A DNA stretch of 64,000 bases from assembly GCF_036689865.1 (NCBI RefSeq), contig NZ_JBAHUQ010000021.1:1-64000 (forward strand), written 5' to 3'. Below are positions 16,874-25,539 of this stretch, piece after piece. The position numbers and the translations under genes were made by a program. Each line of letters starts with the position of its first letter. Position 1 is the stretch's first letter. The DNA comes from Magnetococcus sp. PR-3. GTDB taxonomy: Bacteria > Pseudomonadota > Magnetococcia > Magnetococcales > Magnetococcaceae. The notes under the pieces were generated by a model. That model made no database searches. It was not told the DNA's origin and saw nothing but the letters and a program-made list of their open reading frames with translations.

Positions 16874-17932
16874 TCACGGAATACGCAAGCGTAGAGGGGT
16901 ATCCAGCTTTTGGCGAAGAAAATCTGGCAGGTGTGGCCATAGTCTGGAAAACAGCTGTTTTGCACGCCCCTTACCCGGATGGCTACAATCTTTGATGCTG
17001 CCATCTGGTCTGTAGCGAAGATAGCTTAGGGCGTAAGCTTGAGCTCCCCACTGTTTTTTAAAACTGTAGGTGCCTTGGCCAACTTGACTGCGAAGAAAAT
17101 CAAACTGAGTTGCGCCCATATTTAGGCTATGTTCCATCGCGGCCCAATAGAGCGCGTGGTTAATGCATAAGCTACGAAGCTCACGTTTAGAAGCTGCCCA
17201 AGGTACCAGTGCTGTTTGGCCTACCCGCAGATGAAACAGCCCCCCCACCGGTTTGTCTTGATGCATGGCAATGAAAATCTGAGCCTCTTCAAAGTGATCC
17301 ATAATGGCGGTAAACCATGACCGAGCGTGGGCAGGTGTTCCCAATTGGCGCATCCGTTCGCGCCATAGGTGATAAAACACAGGTAGGTGCTGCCGCCCCT
17401 GGATCACGGTAATACCACTCTTTTCGGCTTTACGGACCTGATTGCGTACCTTACTAGAGAAGCCTTTCCAGAGCATGTTTTGGTCATGGGGGAGGGGCAA
17501 AATCATGGTGACCATGGTTCCAGGTGCTGCCTGGGTCTCTGGTTGGCTCTCTATATGCCGCAGTTCAATGGTCTGCCCTTGGCTTAGCAGATGGGCCACC
17601 ATGGCGGAGGCCATGCTGGGCTGCAACGTTAACGGGGGCGCATAATCCAAAAAGGGTAGGGCGTGCCACCCTGTTTTAATGGCGGGATGACGGATCAGGG
17701 GCATAATGCCAACGGTTTTGCTGCCCTGCTGTGCGAGGTGATAAAAGCTCTCTAAACCATAGGCTTGGTTGAAAACCTGCTGCCAACGCCAATCCAAACT
17801 CCAATGACCCCCATGCTGTTGCATAAGGGTTTGCCAGTTCTGAGCATCCGCAGTTGTAGCGGGGCGTACAACCCAATCTGATGGTAGGTCGGGCCTGCTG
17901 GTCTTGCCAAAACCACCTGTGTTACCATTCAT
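16874..17932 (-). CDS. FemAB-like GNAT acyltransferase
   Basis: 352 residues with two GNAT-like halves. The second contains PVGGLFHLRVGQTALVPW and INHALYWAAMEHSLNMGATQ, typical of FemAB-related proteins associated with XrtA/PEP-CTERM exopolysaccharide loci. It is divergent from a polysaccharide deacetylase, the starts being 35 bases apart. The two families are regular neighbours in exosortase A clusters. No exosortase is present in the window. The acyl group and acceptor are unknown. Confidence 0.75.
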   Translation of the reverse strand: MNGNTGGFGKTSRPDLPSDWVVRPATTADAQNWQTLMQQHGGHWSLDWRWQQVFNQAYGLESFYHLAQQGSKTVGIMPLIRHPAIKTGWHALPFLDYAPPLTLQPSMASAMVAHLLSQGQTIELRHIESQPETQAAPGTMVTMILPLPHDQNMLWKGFSSKVRNQVRKAEKSGITVIQGRQHLPVFYHLWRERMRQLGTPAHARSWFTAIMDHFEEAQIFIAMHQDKPVGGLFHLRVGQTALVPWAASKRELRSLCINHALYWAAMEHSLNMGATQFDFLRSQVGQGTYSFKKQWGAQAYALSYLRYRPDGSIKDCSHPGKGRAKQLFSRLWPHLPDFLRQKLDTPLRLRIP

Positions 17933-17967
17933 GTCCGGTCACCGGTTATCACTTTTTATGGGGTTTT

Positions 17968-18891
17968 ATGTCCAGACACGATCACGCACCTGCACTGCTT
18001 ATTTCTGTTGATGTGGATGCCCTTTATCACTGTCGTTGGGCAAGTGGCTCCCACCGTTCCCGCTGGCATGACCATAAGCAGGCTTGCCAAGCGATCTATG
18101 GAGGGGATGGCCCAGACCAGGACTACCTGGATGCCCTGAAATGGAGTGGAGAGCTGTTTGCCGAACTGGGTATACAGGCAACCTTTTTTATCCTAACGGA
18201 AATGGCTTCAACCATGCCCCAATTGGTCCGGGAGCTGGATGCCCAAGGGCATGAAATTGCGCTGCATGGTGAACATCACTGGGATAATACCCGCTTTGAT
18301 GCTGAAGCGTTCCGTCAAATGATCCGCCGTAGCCGTGAAGCTTTGGCTCAAATTGTCGGTAAGCCGATTGTGGGTTACCGCGCGCCTAACCTTATCATAG
18401 AGAGCCACCATCTCAAGGTTTTGGACCAGGAAGGGTTCCTCTACGACTCCTCCATCTGTCCATCCCGACCACTTTTTGGTAAGTTTTCTGCCATGCAGCA
18501 TGCGCCGGACCAACCTTATCACCCTTCAGCTGAGGATATGGCAACGCCAGGAGATCTCTCCATTGTCGAGCTCCCGTTAGGCGTTTTTCCTCTTATCCGC
18601 TGGCCCTCCAGTACCGGTATTTTTACCCGAGCTCTTGGTAACTGGTGGAGTCAAATTGGGGTCGGGGCCATGTTGCGGCAAGGGTATGGGCTCTACTATT
18701 TTCATCCATGGGAAGTTGCCCGCCCGTATCGTCCAGAGCCGAGTAGTCTCTATCTCAAACTGTTTTTGCGTCGCTGTGGAACCCCATACCGTCATTTCTT
18801 GACCAAGCAGTTGGCCCGTTGGGGCAAACAAGCAAACATGATGACCAGTGCAGATTATGCCCGGCACTGGTTGGCACAATCTAAATCTTAA
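17968..18891 (+). CDS. Polysaccharide deacetylase (NodB fold)
   Basis: From the ATG at 17968 the product has about 307 residues; a longer in-frame start at 17881 would overlap the divergent gene and has no better ribosome site. The NodB fold is shown by SVDVDAL (metal Asp), ALHGEHHW (metal His pair), GYRAPN and a late YYFHPWEV. The YRAPN/FHPWE combination is typical of the deacetylases of PEP-CTERM-type polysaccharide loci. It probably removes N-acetyl groups from an exported glycan. It is followed by a methyltransferase 11 bases downstream. Confidence 0.85.
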   Translation: MSRHDHAPALLISVDVDALYHCRWASGSHRSRWHDHKQACQAIYGGDGPDQDYLDALKWSGELFAELGIQATFFILTEMASTMPQLVRELDAQGHEIALHGEHHWDNTRFDAEAFRQMIRRSREALAQIVGKPIVGYRAPNLIIESHHLKVLDQEGFLYDSSICPSRPLFGKFSAMQHAPDQPYHPSAEDMATPGDLSIVELPLGVFPLIRWPSSTGIFTRALGNWWSQIGVGAMLRQGYGLYYFHPWEVARPYRPEPSSLYLKLFLRRCGTPYRHFLTKQLARWGKQANMMTSADYARHWLAQSKS

Positions 18892-18902
18892 GGAGAGATC
18901 TC

Positions 18903-19544
18903 GTGCAAGAAGAGTGGACACGGGAGATGGATGGCGAAGCCTTATGGCAAGCTCTGCGGGATAAGTATGAGAGTGAGCCTTTGCCGATTCGCTATCTAAA
19001 CCAGCGTTTTTTTAAACGGGTAGATCATCTGTTGGCTGACGTGGATGCGGAGGATTCTGTTCTGGAGCTGGGGGCGGGGCCGGGTGTTTCATCCATGCAT
19101 CTCTACCAAACTTTGGGCAAAAACCGAACCTTTGCCATTAGTGAGGGGGATGCCCGCTTGGTTGAGTGCCTTAAGGCGATGAAGCTTCCCTTCCCTGTTA
19201 GCCAGGAGGATATTACCAAGCTGGATCGCGCAGATAACAGCTGGGATGGCCTTATCTGTCTGGAGGTGTTGGAGCATCTACCCAGTCAGGCGCTGGTGGA
19301 GCAGGCGCTACAGGAGATTTTTCGGGTGGCACAAAAATGGGTGATTCTTTCTGTACCCAATGAGCCCCTATGGCGTGTTTTGAATATGATGCGTGGTGCT
19401 TACTGGTCCGATTGGGGGAATACCCCAGGTCATATTAATCACTGGAGCCCCTCTGCGTTTGCTCAGTTGGTTGGACAGTACGGAACCGTGGTGAACATGG
19501 AAAAACCACTACCCTGGACCATACTCAAGATCCAGGTGCCATAA
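18903..19544 (+). CDS. Class I SAM-dependent methyltransferase
   Basis: 213 residues; GTG start with AAGGAGAG upstream. Rossmann motif I VLELGAGPGVS is near 50, followed by ICLEVLEHLPS and a late RVAQKWVILSVPNEP strand. The family is clear; the substrate is not. It is probably co-transcribed with the deacetylase and so may modify the same glycan or its lipid carrier. Its 3' end overlaps the convergent gene by 20 bases. Confidence 0.85.
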   Translation: MQEEWTREMDGEALWQALRDKYESEPLPIRYLNQRFFKRVDHLLADVDAEDSVLELGAGPGVSSMHLYQTLGKNRTFAISEGDARLVECLKAMKLPFPVSQEDITKLDRADNSWDGLICLEVLEHLPSQALVEQALQEIFRVAQKWVILSVPNEPLWRVLNMMRGAYWSDWGNTPGHINHWSPSAFAQLVGQYGTVVNMEKPLPWTILKIQVP

Positions 19545-20406
19545 GCGGTTTTTTGCGGATGAGCACGCCGGAAAAAAAGAATAAAAAATCCCCCACCGTT
19601 GTCACCCCTCGCATCATCAGGGCGGCATAAAGGGTTGCTGGTTCGCCATAGAGTGGTGCCAGTAACAGCAGCAACCCTCCTTCACGAATACCAATGCCCC
19701 CAGGACTACCTGGGGTGATGTAGCCAACCGCCCATGTGGCTAGATAGGCTTGAATGAGAAAAAGCGTCTCCATTGGGGTGTGCGGGCCGGGTAATTGCCA
19801 GACAAATATCCAGCCAGCCCCCAGATGAAAAATAAGTTGAAGCCCCAAGCTTATGCTTAAGGGGCGCAAGCTATAGGTCATTTCAGGTAAATACCGTCGT
19901 GCCATGATCAGGCTGACAATAAACAGGAGTATGACCGTCAACCAAAGGATCAGGTTATCCAGGTTGTGTAAAACCGGTACCATAGCCGCAAGCTTAGGCA
20001 GTATGGGCACTGTCATACATAAGGCGCTGATCAAGGTCAGTGCTGTAAAATAAAAGAGCGCTTTACCCAAGGTTTTGGCATCAATACCCACCTGTTTACC
20101 TAATAAATAGATCCCCACAAAGTGAAAGAGATTACCCGGTAGGTATTTGGCAATTTGGCTTTTAGCTAAAATGGTATAGCGCGCATGCCAAGGGGTTGAA
20201 ACCGGAAGCAAAATGGCCCAAGCCGCACCCAATAGCAGCGACAACATACCATAAGCGATCCCACCGCTTAACCCTGGGTGCAGCAACTGTTCAACGGTGA
20301 GCTGCTCACCAAGTTGTTGGCGATAAACCCACAGTTGCTTGCCCACATAAAACAGAGAACCCAGGACCATGGCGAGCCCGAGTAGGTGTGCCCCGCGTTT
20401 AAGCAT
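19525..20406 (-). CDS. UPF0104 / LPG-synthase-TM family membrane protein
   Basis: 293 residues with about 8 membrane segments. The motifs AKYLPGNLFHFVGIYLLGKQ and GYITPGSPGGIGIREGGLLL are typical of the family that includes the MprF flippase half and lipid-glycan associated membrane proteins. It probably moves or presents a lipid-linked molecule. It lies beside a GT39-like gene (20553) on the same strand, with 146 bases between them. Confidence 0.8.
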   Translation of the reverse strand: MLKRGAHLLGLAMVLGSLFYVGKQLWVYRQQLGEQLTVEQLLHPGLSGGIAYGMLSLLLGAAWAILLPVSTPWHARYTILAKSQIAKYLPGNLFHFVGIYLLGKQVGIDAKTLGKALFYFTALTLISALCMTVPILPKLAAMVPVLHNLDNLILWLTVILLFIVSLIMARRYLPEMTYSLRPLSISLGLQLIFHLGAGWIFVWQLPGPHTPMETLFLIQAYLATWAVGYITPGSPGGIGIREGGLLLLLAPLYGEPATLYAALMMRGVTTVGDFLFFFSGVLIRKKPLMAPGS

Positions 20407-20552
20407 GGTTGGTTAACACCAAGCTAAGAGCATGGTGAAAATTCTTCATGGATGGGTTGCTTTTTTCCATTAAGGACCTCCTTCATTGAGTACACATAAT
20501 ACCGGGCAGATGATCTGGGAGTATGGGTTAAACACCCTATGGGTTTCCCCCC

Positions 20553-22208
20553 TCAGCGGTACCCGTCCTGCTTCAGACCTGTTTTGGGGTTTAGCGTATA
20601 AACTTGGAACCGTGGTGTCTGATGTTGCAAGAGCAGACCGGCCTCTGACGCTATGGCTGGATCGGCCCAAAGCGCTTGGAGAGGGGGGGTGAGCCGGTGG
20701 GTGGTTAACACCAGATGTTGCATTTTATGACCACGCAGTATGTTAACCAAGGATGGTAAGGGTTGTTTCCAGTCAATACTGCGAGATGGAATGGTTTTAT
20801 GGTAGCGCGTCAAGGGGGGAGGGGCTAAATCCAATGCACGACCTGATGCATAAAAATGGAGCAAAGAGGTTCGGTAAGGGGAGATAATCCCCCCGACATC
20901 CAACCCTTGCTTGTGTATCCACTCTCCGGCTTGTTCATGTGAAGTATAAAAGCCTGCTTTGTTCCAGGTTTTCTGTAGGGCTGGTGTATATCCCACCAAC
21001 AGCACGGTGACGCACAACCCGAGTAACAGGCTCTTAAAACGCCAGGAACGGTGATGGGTGATCTGCTGTAGCCAGGAGCCGGCCATGACGATAAACATCA
21101 AGGCTAACATGACCGATGAGGGGTGTAGAAACCGGGCATTGACATAGTAAAAGGGATAGACCAACAGCGGAAAACAGGTCGCTGCTGTCAACAGACCTAA
21201 AGGTAGCCAAAAGAACAGATTCTGTTTATTAGGTTTAGGTTGTTGACCGCTGGCATAGCGCCACAGCATCACAAGCCCAGCCATAGACCAGATGAGTAAA
21301 ATAGGCTTGAGATGCCCAAAAATAATATGGCGCTCCCGCCAAAAGCCGACCTCAAGACGTTTTTTTAAGGTCTCCCACCCCAGTAGGCGGAAATACTCCA
21401 GGGTTGATACTTGGTAGTTCAGTTTGGCTGCTGGACTGGGTTTACCCTCCATCACCCGTTCCACTTTGGGCATGATACGCGCTAAGGATTTATCATGCAG
21501 GGCCAGTTTATCGGTATGGCTATGAATAAACAGAATATTGGCTATAAAGAGTGAAACAAAAATGGCGATGGTCCAGATGATCGGGCCGCGCCAACGCTGC
21601 TGTTGTTTATGGAACACGTGGCGTGCCAGTAGGATCAGCATCATCAAGCCTGCAATGGGCAACATCTCAGGGCGTACACTGTTGCCGAAGCCCAGTATTA
21701 GGCCTAAGGCGATCGCTGAATAAGTTGATTGCTCCGGGTCATCCCACACCTTCAAAGCACACACCACAGAGGTGACCAGCAGGGCCACAAAAAGGCTCTC
21801 GGCCAACGTGGCCACGGAGTAATTGACCATACCCGGCATGAGACCCAGAGTTAATAAAGCCAGTAGTGCGGTAAAAAAGCCAAAGCGCTTTTGATAGAGA
21901 CTACCCAGTACCAGCAAAGTCGAACCATAAGCGAATAGAGAGAGTGTGATCCCTGCCCAGTCGACCCGTCCAACAAAAGGGTAGGTCAATAAGGTTGCCA
22001 GACCATACCCAGGGGGGGAGCCGTGGGGGAAAACACCAAAGACGCGGTAACCATCCCCTTGGATCCAGTTGTACACCGGTACCAGATAGGGAAGGGCATC
22101 TGAGCCCATCTGTGCGGCCCCTCCCATGACCAAGGTGCTGGCCACGGCCACAAATAGTGTACAGAGTATCAGAACGATAAGGTGATGAATCTTAGAGCTA
22201 TAGGGCAT
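20553..22208 (-). CDS. GT39/ArnT-like membrane glycosyltransferase
   Basis: 551 residues with about 10 membrane helices and a periplasmic C-terminal domain of about 130 residues. In the first periplasmic loop, GSDALPYLVP and HGSPPGYGLATLL resemble the acidic catalytic loop of GT-C enzymes that use polyprenyl-phosphate sugars. The acceptor is unknown. There is no signal for a two-gene fusion or truncation. Confidence 0.7.
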   Translation of the reverse strand: MPYSSKIHHLIVLILCTLFVAVASTLVMGGAAQMGSDALPYLVPVYNWIQGDGYRVFGVFPHGSPPGYGLATLLTYPFVGRVDWAGITLSLFAYGSTLLVLGSLYQKRFGFFTALLALLTLGLMPGMVNYSVATLAESLFVALLVTSVVCALKVWDDPEQSTYSAIALGLILGFGNSVRPEMLPIAGLMMLILLARHVFHKQQQRWRGPIIWTIAIFVSLFIANILFIHSHTDKLALHDKSLARIMPKVERVMEGKPSPAAKLNYQVSTLEYFRLLGWETLKKRLEVGFWRERHIIFGHLKPILLIWSMAGLVMLWRYASGQQPKPNKQNLFFWLPLGLLTAATCFPLLVYPFYYVNARFLHPSSVMLALMFIVMAGSWLQQITHHRSWRFKSLLLGLCVTVLLVGYTPALQKTWNKAGFYTSHEQAGEWIHKQGLDVGGIISPYRTSLLHFYASGRALDLAPPPLTRYHKTIPSRSIDWKQPLPSLVNILRGHKMQHLVLTTHRLTPPLQALWADPAIASEAGLLLQHQTPRFQVYTLNPKTGLKQDGYR

Positions 22209-22526
22209 GCTTTAGGTCCCAACGATCTAGGTGGCAGTGGCTGTAATTAAATGGATTTCTTCTGAAGGTCCTTCTTGAAATGCCAACGTTTGATATTCTG
22301 CAAATTACATGCCCTGCTACAGGCTGTTGTGCAGATTCTTGAACAGCTCCTTTGTCGAATAAAACAGATCGATCTTGGCTTTTGGGGCTTGTGGGGCCAT
22401 AAGGTTGAAAAGAAGGCTGTGAGCCCAGCTTTTTAGTCCTAGAACAGGTAAGGTGCCCAATAGGGTGTAAAGAGATGAAAAGGCGATGTATCATAGTCTT
22501 TTATAACCAATGGCAGGGGGTGGAGT
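22209..22526. other. Divergent intergenic region
   Basis: 318 bases separate the GT39-like gene and the agmatine deiminase gene, which face away from each other. Both promoters should lie here. No operator or confident promoter motif was identified; no gene is seen. Confidence 0.4.
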
Positions 22527-23609
22527 ATGATGGCTCGTCGCACGTTTTTACAGACCTTGTTGGTCGGTTTTGGGTTGGCGAACTCGGCCTTAGCGGGTAC
22601 ACCCAAAGGATTTTATGCCCCAGCTGAGGATGCCCCCCACGCCCGAACCTGGATGTGCTGGCCTATGCTGCCTGAGGATGCCGAGGGTTCCGATCTTGCC
22701 TATGTTGAGGAAGTTCAGCTCACCCTGGCGCGCTTGGCCCAGACCATTGCTCAGTATGAGCCGGTTACGCTCTGTGCCGATCGGGCGGAGCATGCGCTGA
22801 TTCGTGAGCTCTGTGGGCCAGATGTGCAGCTGGTCCATATTCCCACAGATGATATGTGGGCCAGGGATAGTGGACCGGTATTTGTGCGTAACCCGGCTGG
22901 TGTCAAGGCGGCGGTGGATTTTAATTTTAACGGTTGGGGCGGTAAGCAACCGGTACCCAGTGATAAACATGTGGCGGGTGCCATTGCAGACCATTTGGGT
23001 TGCCACTACTTCAAGGCCAATATTGTCGGGGAGGGTGGCGGGCTTGAATATGATGGGGACGGAACCCTGATTTTAACGGAGAGTTGTTGGGTCAACCCCA
23101 ACCGTAACCCGAGGCATAGCCGCCAGGAGATTGAGCGAGAGCTGAAAAAACTCCTAGGGGTGCAGAAGGTGATTTGGATTCCCGGCTTGGCTGGAGAAGA
23201 TATTACCGATGGACATGTGGATGGCCTGTTGCGTTTTGTCCGCCCAGGGGTGGTGATGACCAGTCTTTTTCCCCATGACGATTCTGAACAGAGTTTGGCC
23301 GACGCTGAAGCGGTTGAAATTTTACAACGCGCTACGGATGCGCGGGGCCGCGCTTTGCAGATGGTGGAGATCCCTGCTGCGGAGGATCCTGCCAACAGCA
23401 GTGAGGAACTTTTTACAGGTTATGCCAACTACTATGTAGGTAATGGTGCCCTTTTTACCCCGCGTTTTGGCGACAAGTTTGCAGATCGCTATGCCAAACG
23501 CACACTGGGTAAACTGTTCCCTGACCGGAAAATTGTGATGTTGGATGTCGACCGGATCTATGAAAATGGTGGGGGTATTCACTGTGTTACCCAGCAAGAG
23601 CCTGTCTAG
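22527..23609 (+). CDS. aguA: Exported agmatine deiminase
   Basis: Hydrolyses agmatine to N-carbamoylputrescine and ammonia. Length is 360 residues; ATG-ATG at the start, the second 5 bases after GGAG. The guanidine-deiminase fold shows DDMWARDSGPVFV, FNGWGGK, DGHVDGLLRF and the nucleophile Cys353 in GGGIHC. Unlike the usual cytosolic enzyme it begins ARRTFLQTLLVGFGLANSAL, a twin-arginine-type leader, so it is probably periplasmic or surface-bound. No polyamine transporter or carbamoylputrescine hydrolase is nearby. Confidence 0.9.
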   Translation: MMARRTFLQTLLVGFGLANSALAGTPKGFYAPAEDAPHARTWMCWPMLPEDAEGSDLAYVEEVQLTLARLAQTIAQYEPVTLCADRAEHALIRELCGPDVQLVHIPTDDMWARDSGPVFVRNPAGVKAAVDFNFNGWGGKQPVPSDKHVAGAIADHLGCHYFKANIVGEGGGLEYDGDGTLILTESCWVNPNRNPRHSRQEIERELKKLLGVQKVIWIPGLAGEDITDGHVDGLLRFVRPGVVMTSLFPHDDSEQSLADAEAVEILQRATDARGRALQMVEIPAAEDPANSSEELFTGYANYYVGNGALFTPRFGDKFADRYAKRTLGKLFPDRKIVMLDVDRIYENGGGIHCVTQQEPV

Positions 23610-23723
23610 AATAGGCTGTAACTATAGAGCTGTCTGTGTATAGGGTGGTGGCGCATGTCGCTATCTGCACATCGCTAGTTCATGATGATCGTATGGATCT
23701 GTTTTTTACAGGGAAGTGTTTGA

Positions 23724-24863
23724 ATGGATAATAAATATGTGGCCTATTACGCCAATGAAGAGCGTTTGATCCCGGCTCAGGTCCATGTGGATGATTTAAC
23801 AAAGCTCTATGCCAGTCGGCATGCCCTCTTTATGCAAATGGGGTTGGCACCTGGCCTGTTGGCGGGGAAGTCAATTCTTGAAATTGGCCCCGCACAGGGT
23901 GAACATGCCCGTTTTATACTGGAACAAAAACCAGCCAGTTATACGTTTATAGAGGGTAACCCCCAGTGTATGCCTGCGCTTAAAGCGGTTGCTCAAGCCT
24001 ACTCTGAGCATACCCGTTGTGATATTCATGAAACCTTGTTTGAGACCCACCAGTTAAAGCAGCAGTATGATGTAGTGTGGTGTGAACGGACCATTGAGTG
24101 CCAGCAAGACCCTAAGGGGTTTTTGCAAGAGGTCTTGCCTCTGGTTGCTCATGGCGGGGTTCTTTTGGTCACATCCATTGATACCCTCTCATCCCTGCCT
24201 GACTTTTTACGCTATTTTGCCGCCAAACGGCTGGTCAATGAGCAGATGAGTTATGCGGCGCAGTGTCAGCGTCTATGCCCTCTTTTTACCCCGCACCTGC
24301 AAACACTTAAGGGGATGAAAAAACCCGCCATGAACTGGGTGGAGGAGAACCTTCTTTTCCCCCTTAAGGATAAAAAATTTGTCTCTCAAGGGGATATCCT
24401 CTCGGTGGTAGAGGGGGCATTTCAGGTAACAGGTACCGCCCCAAATAGTTTGAATGATTGGCGCTGGTATCAGGAGGTTTTGGATCAGCCAGGGCAAGCC
24501 AATGCCCGTACCGCACAAAACTTATTGGAACAGGCTCATAATCTGCTGGATTACCGCAGCCAATATTCGGCGGCAGAGGTTGAGTCTGTGAGGGCACTGT
24601 ACCAACAGAGTCAAACCATTATCCAATGGATTGAACAGCATGATCGTCGTCGTGATCAATCAGCGGTTGAGGGTGTGGTCGCGGCCTTGGAAACGATGAT
24701 TGATTTCTATGACAACTGGCCTGGGCCAACAGCGGATAGTCTGCGTGATTACTGCCGTATACTTCCAACCTTATCTGCAGAGACAAAGGTGCTGGATATG
24801 GGCGGCTTTACCAGTATGTTTGGGCGGGGTGTGCAGCATATGCTGCTAGCCCGTGTTGTGTAG
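23724..24863 (+). CDS. SAM-dependent methyltransferase with C-terminal helical region
   Basis: 379 residues. Motif I ILEIGPAQGEHARF is near 53 and the acidic loop FIEGNPQ follows. A helical C-terminal half contains AEVESVRALYQQSQTI, and the protein ends with a second short Rossmann-like fragment (VLDMGGFTSMFGRGVQ), which is unusual. The substrate is unknown. It is followed by a cytochrome c gene after 23 bases. Confidence 0.7.
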   Translation: MDNKYVAYYANEERLIPAQVHVDDLTKLYASRHALFMQMGLAPGLLAGKSILEIGPAQGEHARFILEQKPASYTFIEGNPQCMPALKAVAQAYSEHTRCDIHETLFETHQLKQQYDVVWCERTIECQQDPKGFLQEVLPLVAHGGVLLVTSIDTLSSLPDFLRYFAAKRLVNEQMSYAAQCQRLCPLFTPHLQTLKGMKKPAMNWVEENLLFPLKDKKFVSQGDILSVVEGAFQVTGTAPNSLNDWRWYQEVLDQPGQANARTAQNLLEQAHNLLDYRSQYSAAEVESVRALYQQSQTIIQWIEQHDRRRDQSAVEGVVAALETMIDFYDNWPGPTADSLRDYCRILPTLSAETKVLDMGGFTSMFGRGVQHMLLARVV

Positions 24864-24886
24864 CCACGTTGTAAACAAAGAAGGGC

Positions 24887-25501
24887 TTGGGTGCAGCTGT
24901 GTTTCAACATCTGAGTGTGGTGCTCTTGGTCTGTATCTGTATCATGGCCAACAGCGTTCAGGCTTCGGATCAGGGGCCTTTGGTTTTTAAGGAACGCTGT
25001 CTGGTGTGTCATGGTCCCCATGGTTGGGGGCGGGCGGGTGGTATTCCGGCCCTGGCGGGTCAGCATGCCAGCGTCATTATACGTCAGCTTGAAAATTTTT
25101 TTCAGGGTCGGCGTGTCTCTATGACGATGGCACCCATTGCTGAAGATCTACTGACCGAACACCCCCAATGGATAAAACCCCTGGCCCAGCATATTGCCTC
25201 TATGCCCAAAAACCCACGTCCACAACAGGGGCGTGGAGATGATCTGGAAAGGGGAGAGGATACCTATAAGCTGAAGTGTTCGGGTTGTCATGGCGCAAAG
25301 GCCCAAGGGAGTGGTGCGGCGGTTATTCCTGCGTTGAATGGTCAGCACTATGATTATATTCTGGATCAACTTAACCGTTTTGCCACCCGTGAGCTAACGG
25401 TCAAAAGTCGGGAAATGATGCGCCGTGTGCGTAAATTATCCCACGTTGAGCGTTTGGCGTTGGCTGATTATCTCTCCCGGCTGCCAATTGACACGGAGTA
25501 A
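24887..25501 (+). CDS. Diheme cytochrome c (c4-like)
   Basis: About 204 residues with an N-terminal signal peptide (ending NSVQAS). There are two c-type haem sites, CLVCH and CSGCH, about 95 residues apart, each followed by a glycine-rich turn and a late Met ligand candidate. This two-domain plan matches periplasmic cytochrome c4, an electron carrier to terminal oxidases. The start is uncertain (TTG at 24887 or GTG at 24899). Confidence 0.85.
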   Translation: MGAAVFQHLSVVLLVCICIMANSVQASDQGPLVFKERCLVCHGPHGWGRAGGIPALAGQHASVIIRQLENFFQGRRVSMTMAPIAEDLLTEHPQWIKPLAQHIASMPKNPRPQQGRGDDLERGEDTYKLKCSGCHGAKAQGSGAAVIPALNGQHYDYILDQLNRFATRELTVKSREMMRRVRKLSHVERLALADYLSRLPIDTE

Positions 25502-25539
25502 GCCCCTTTAGTTATTGAGCCGTCGTGGAGGCTAAATGG

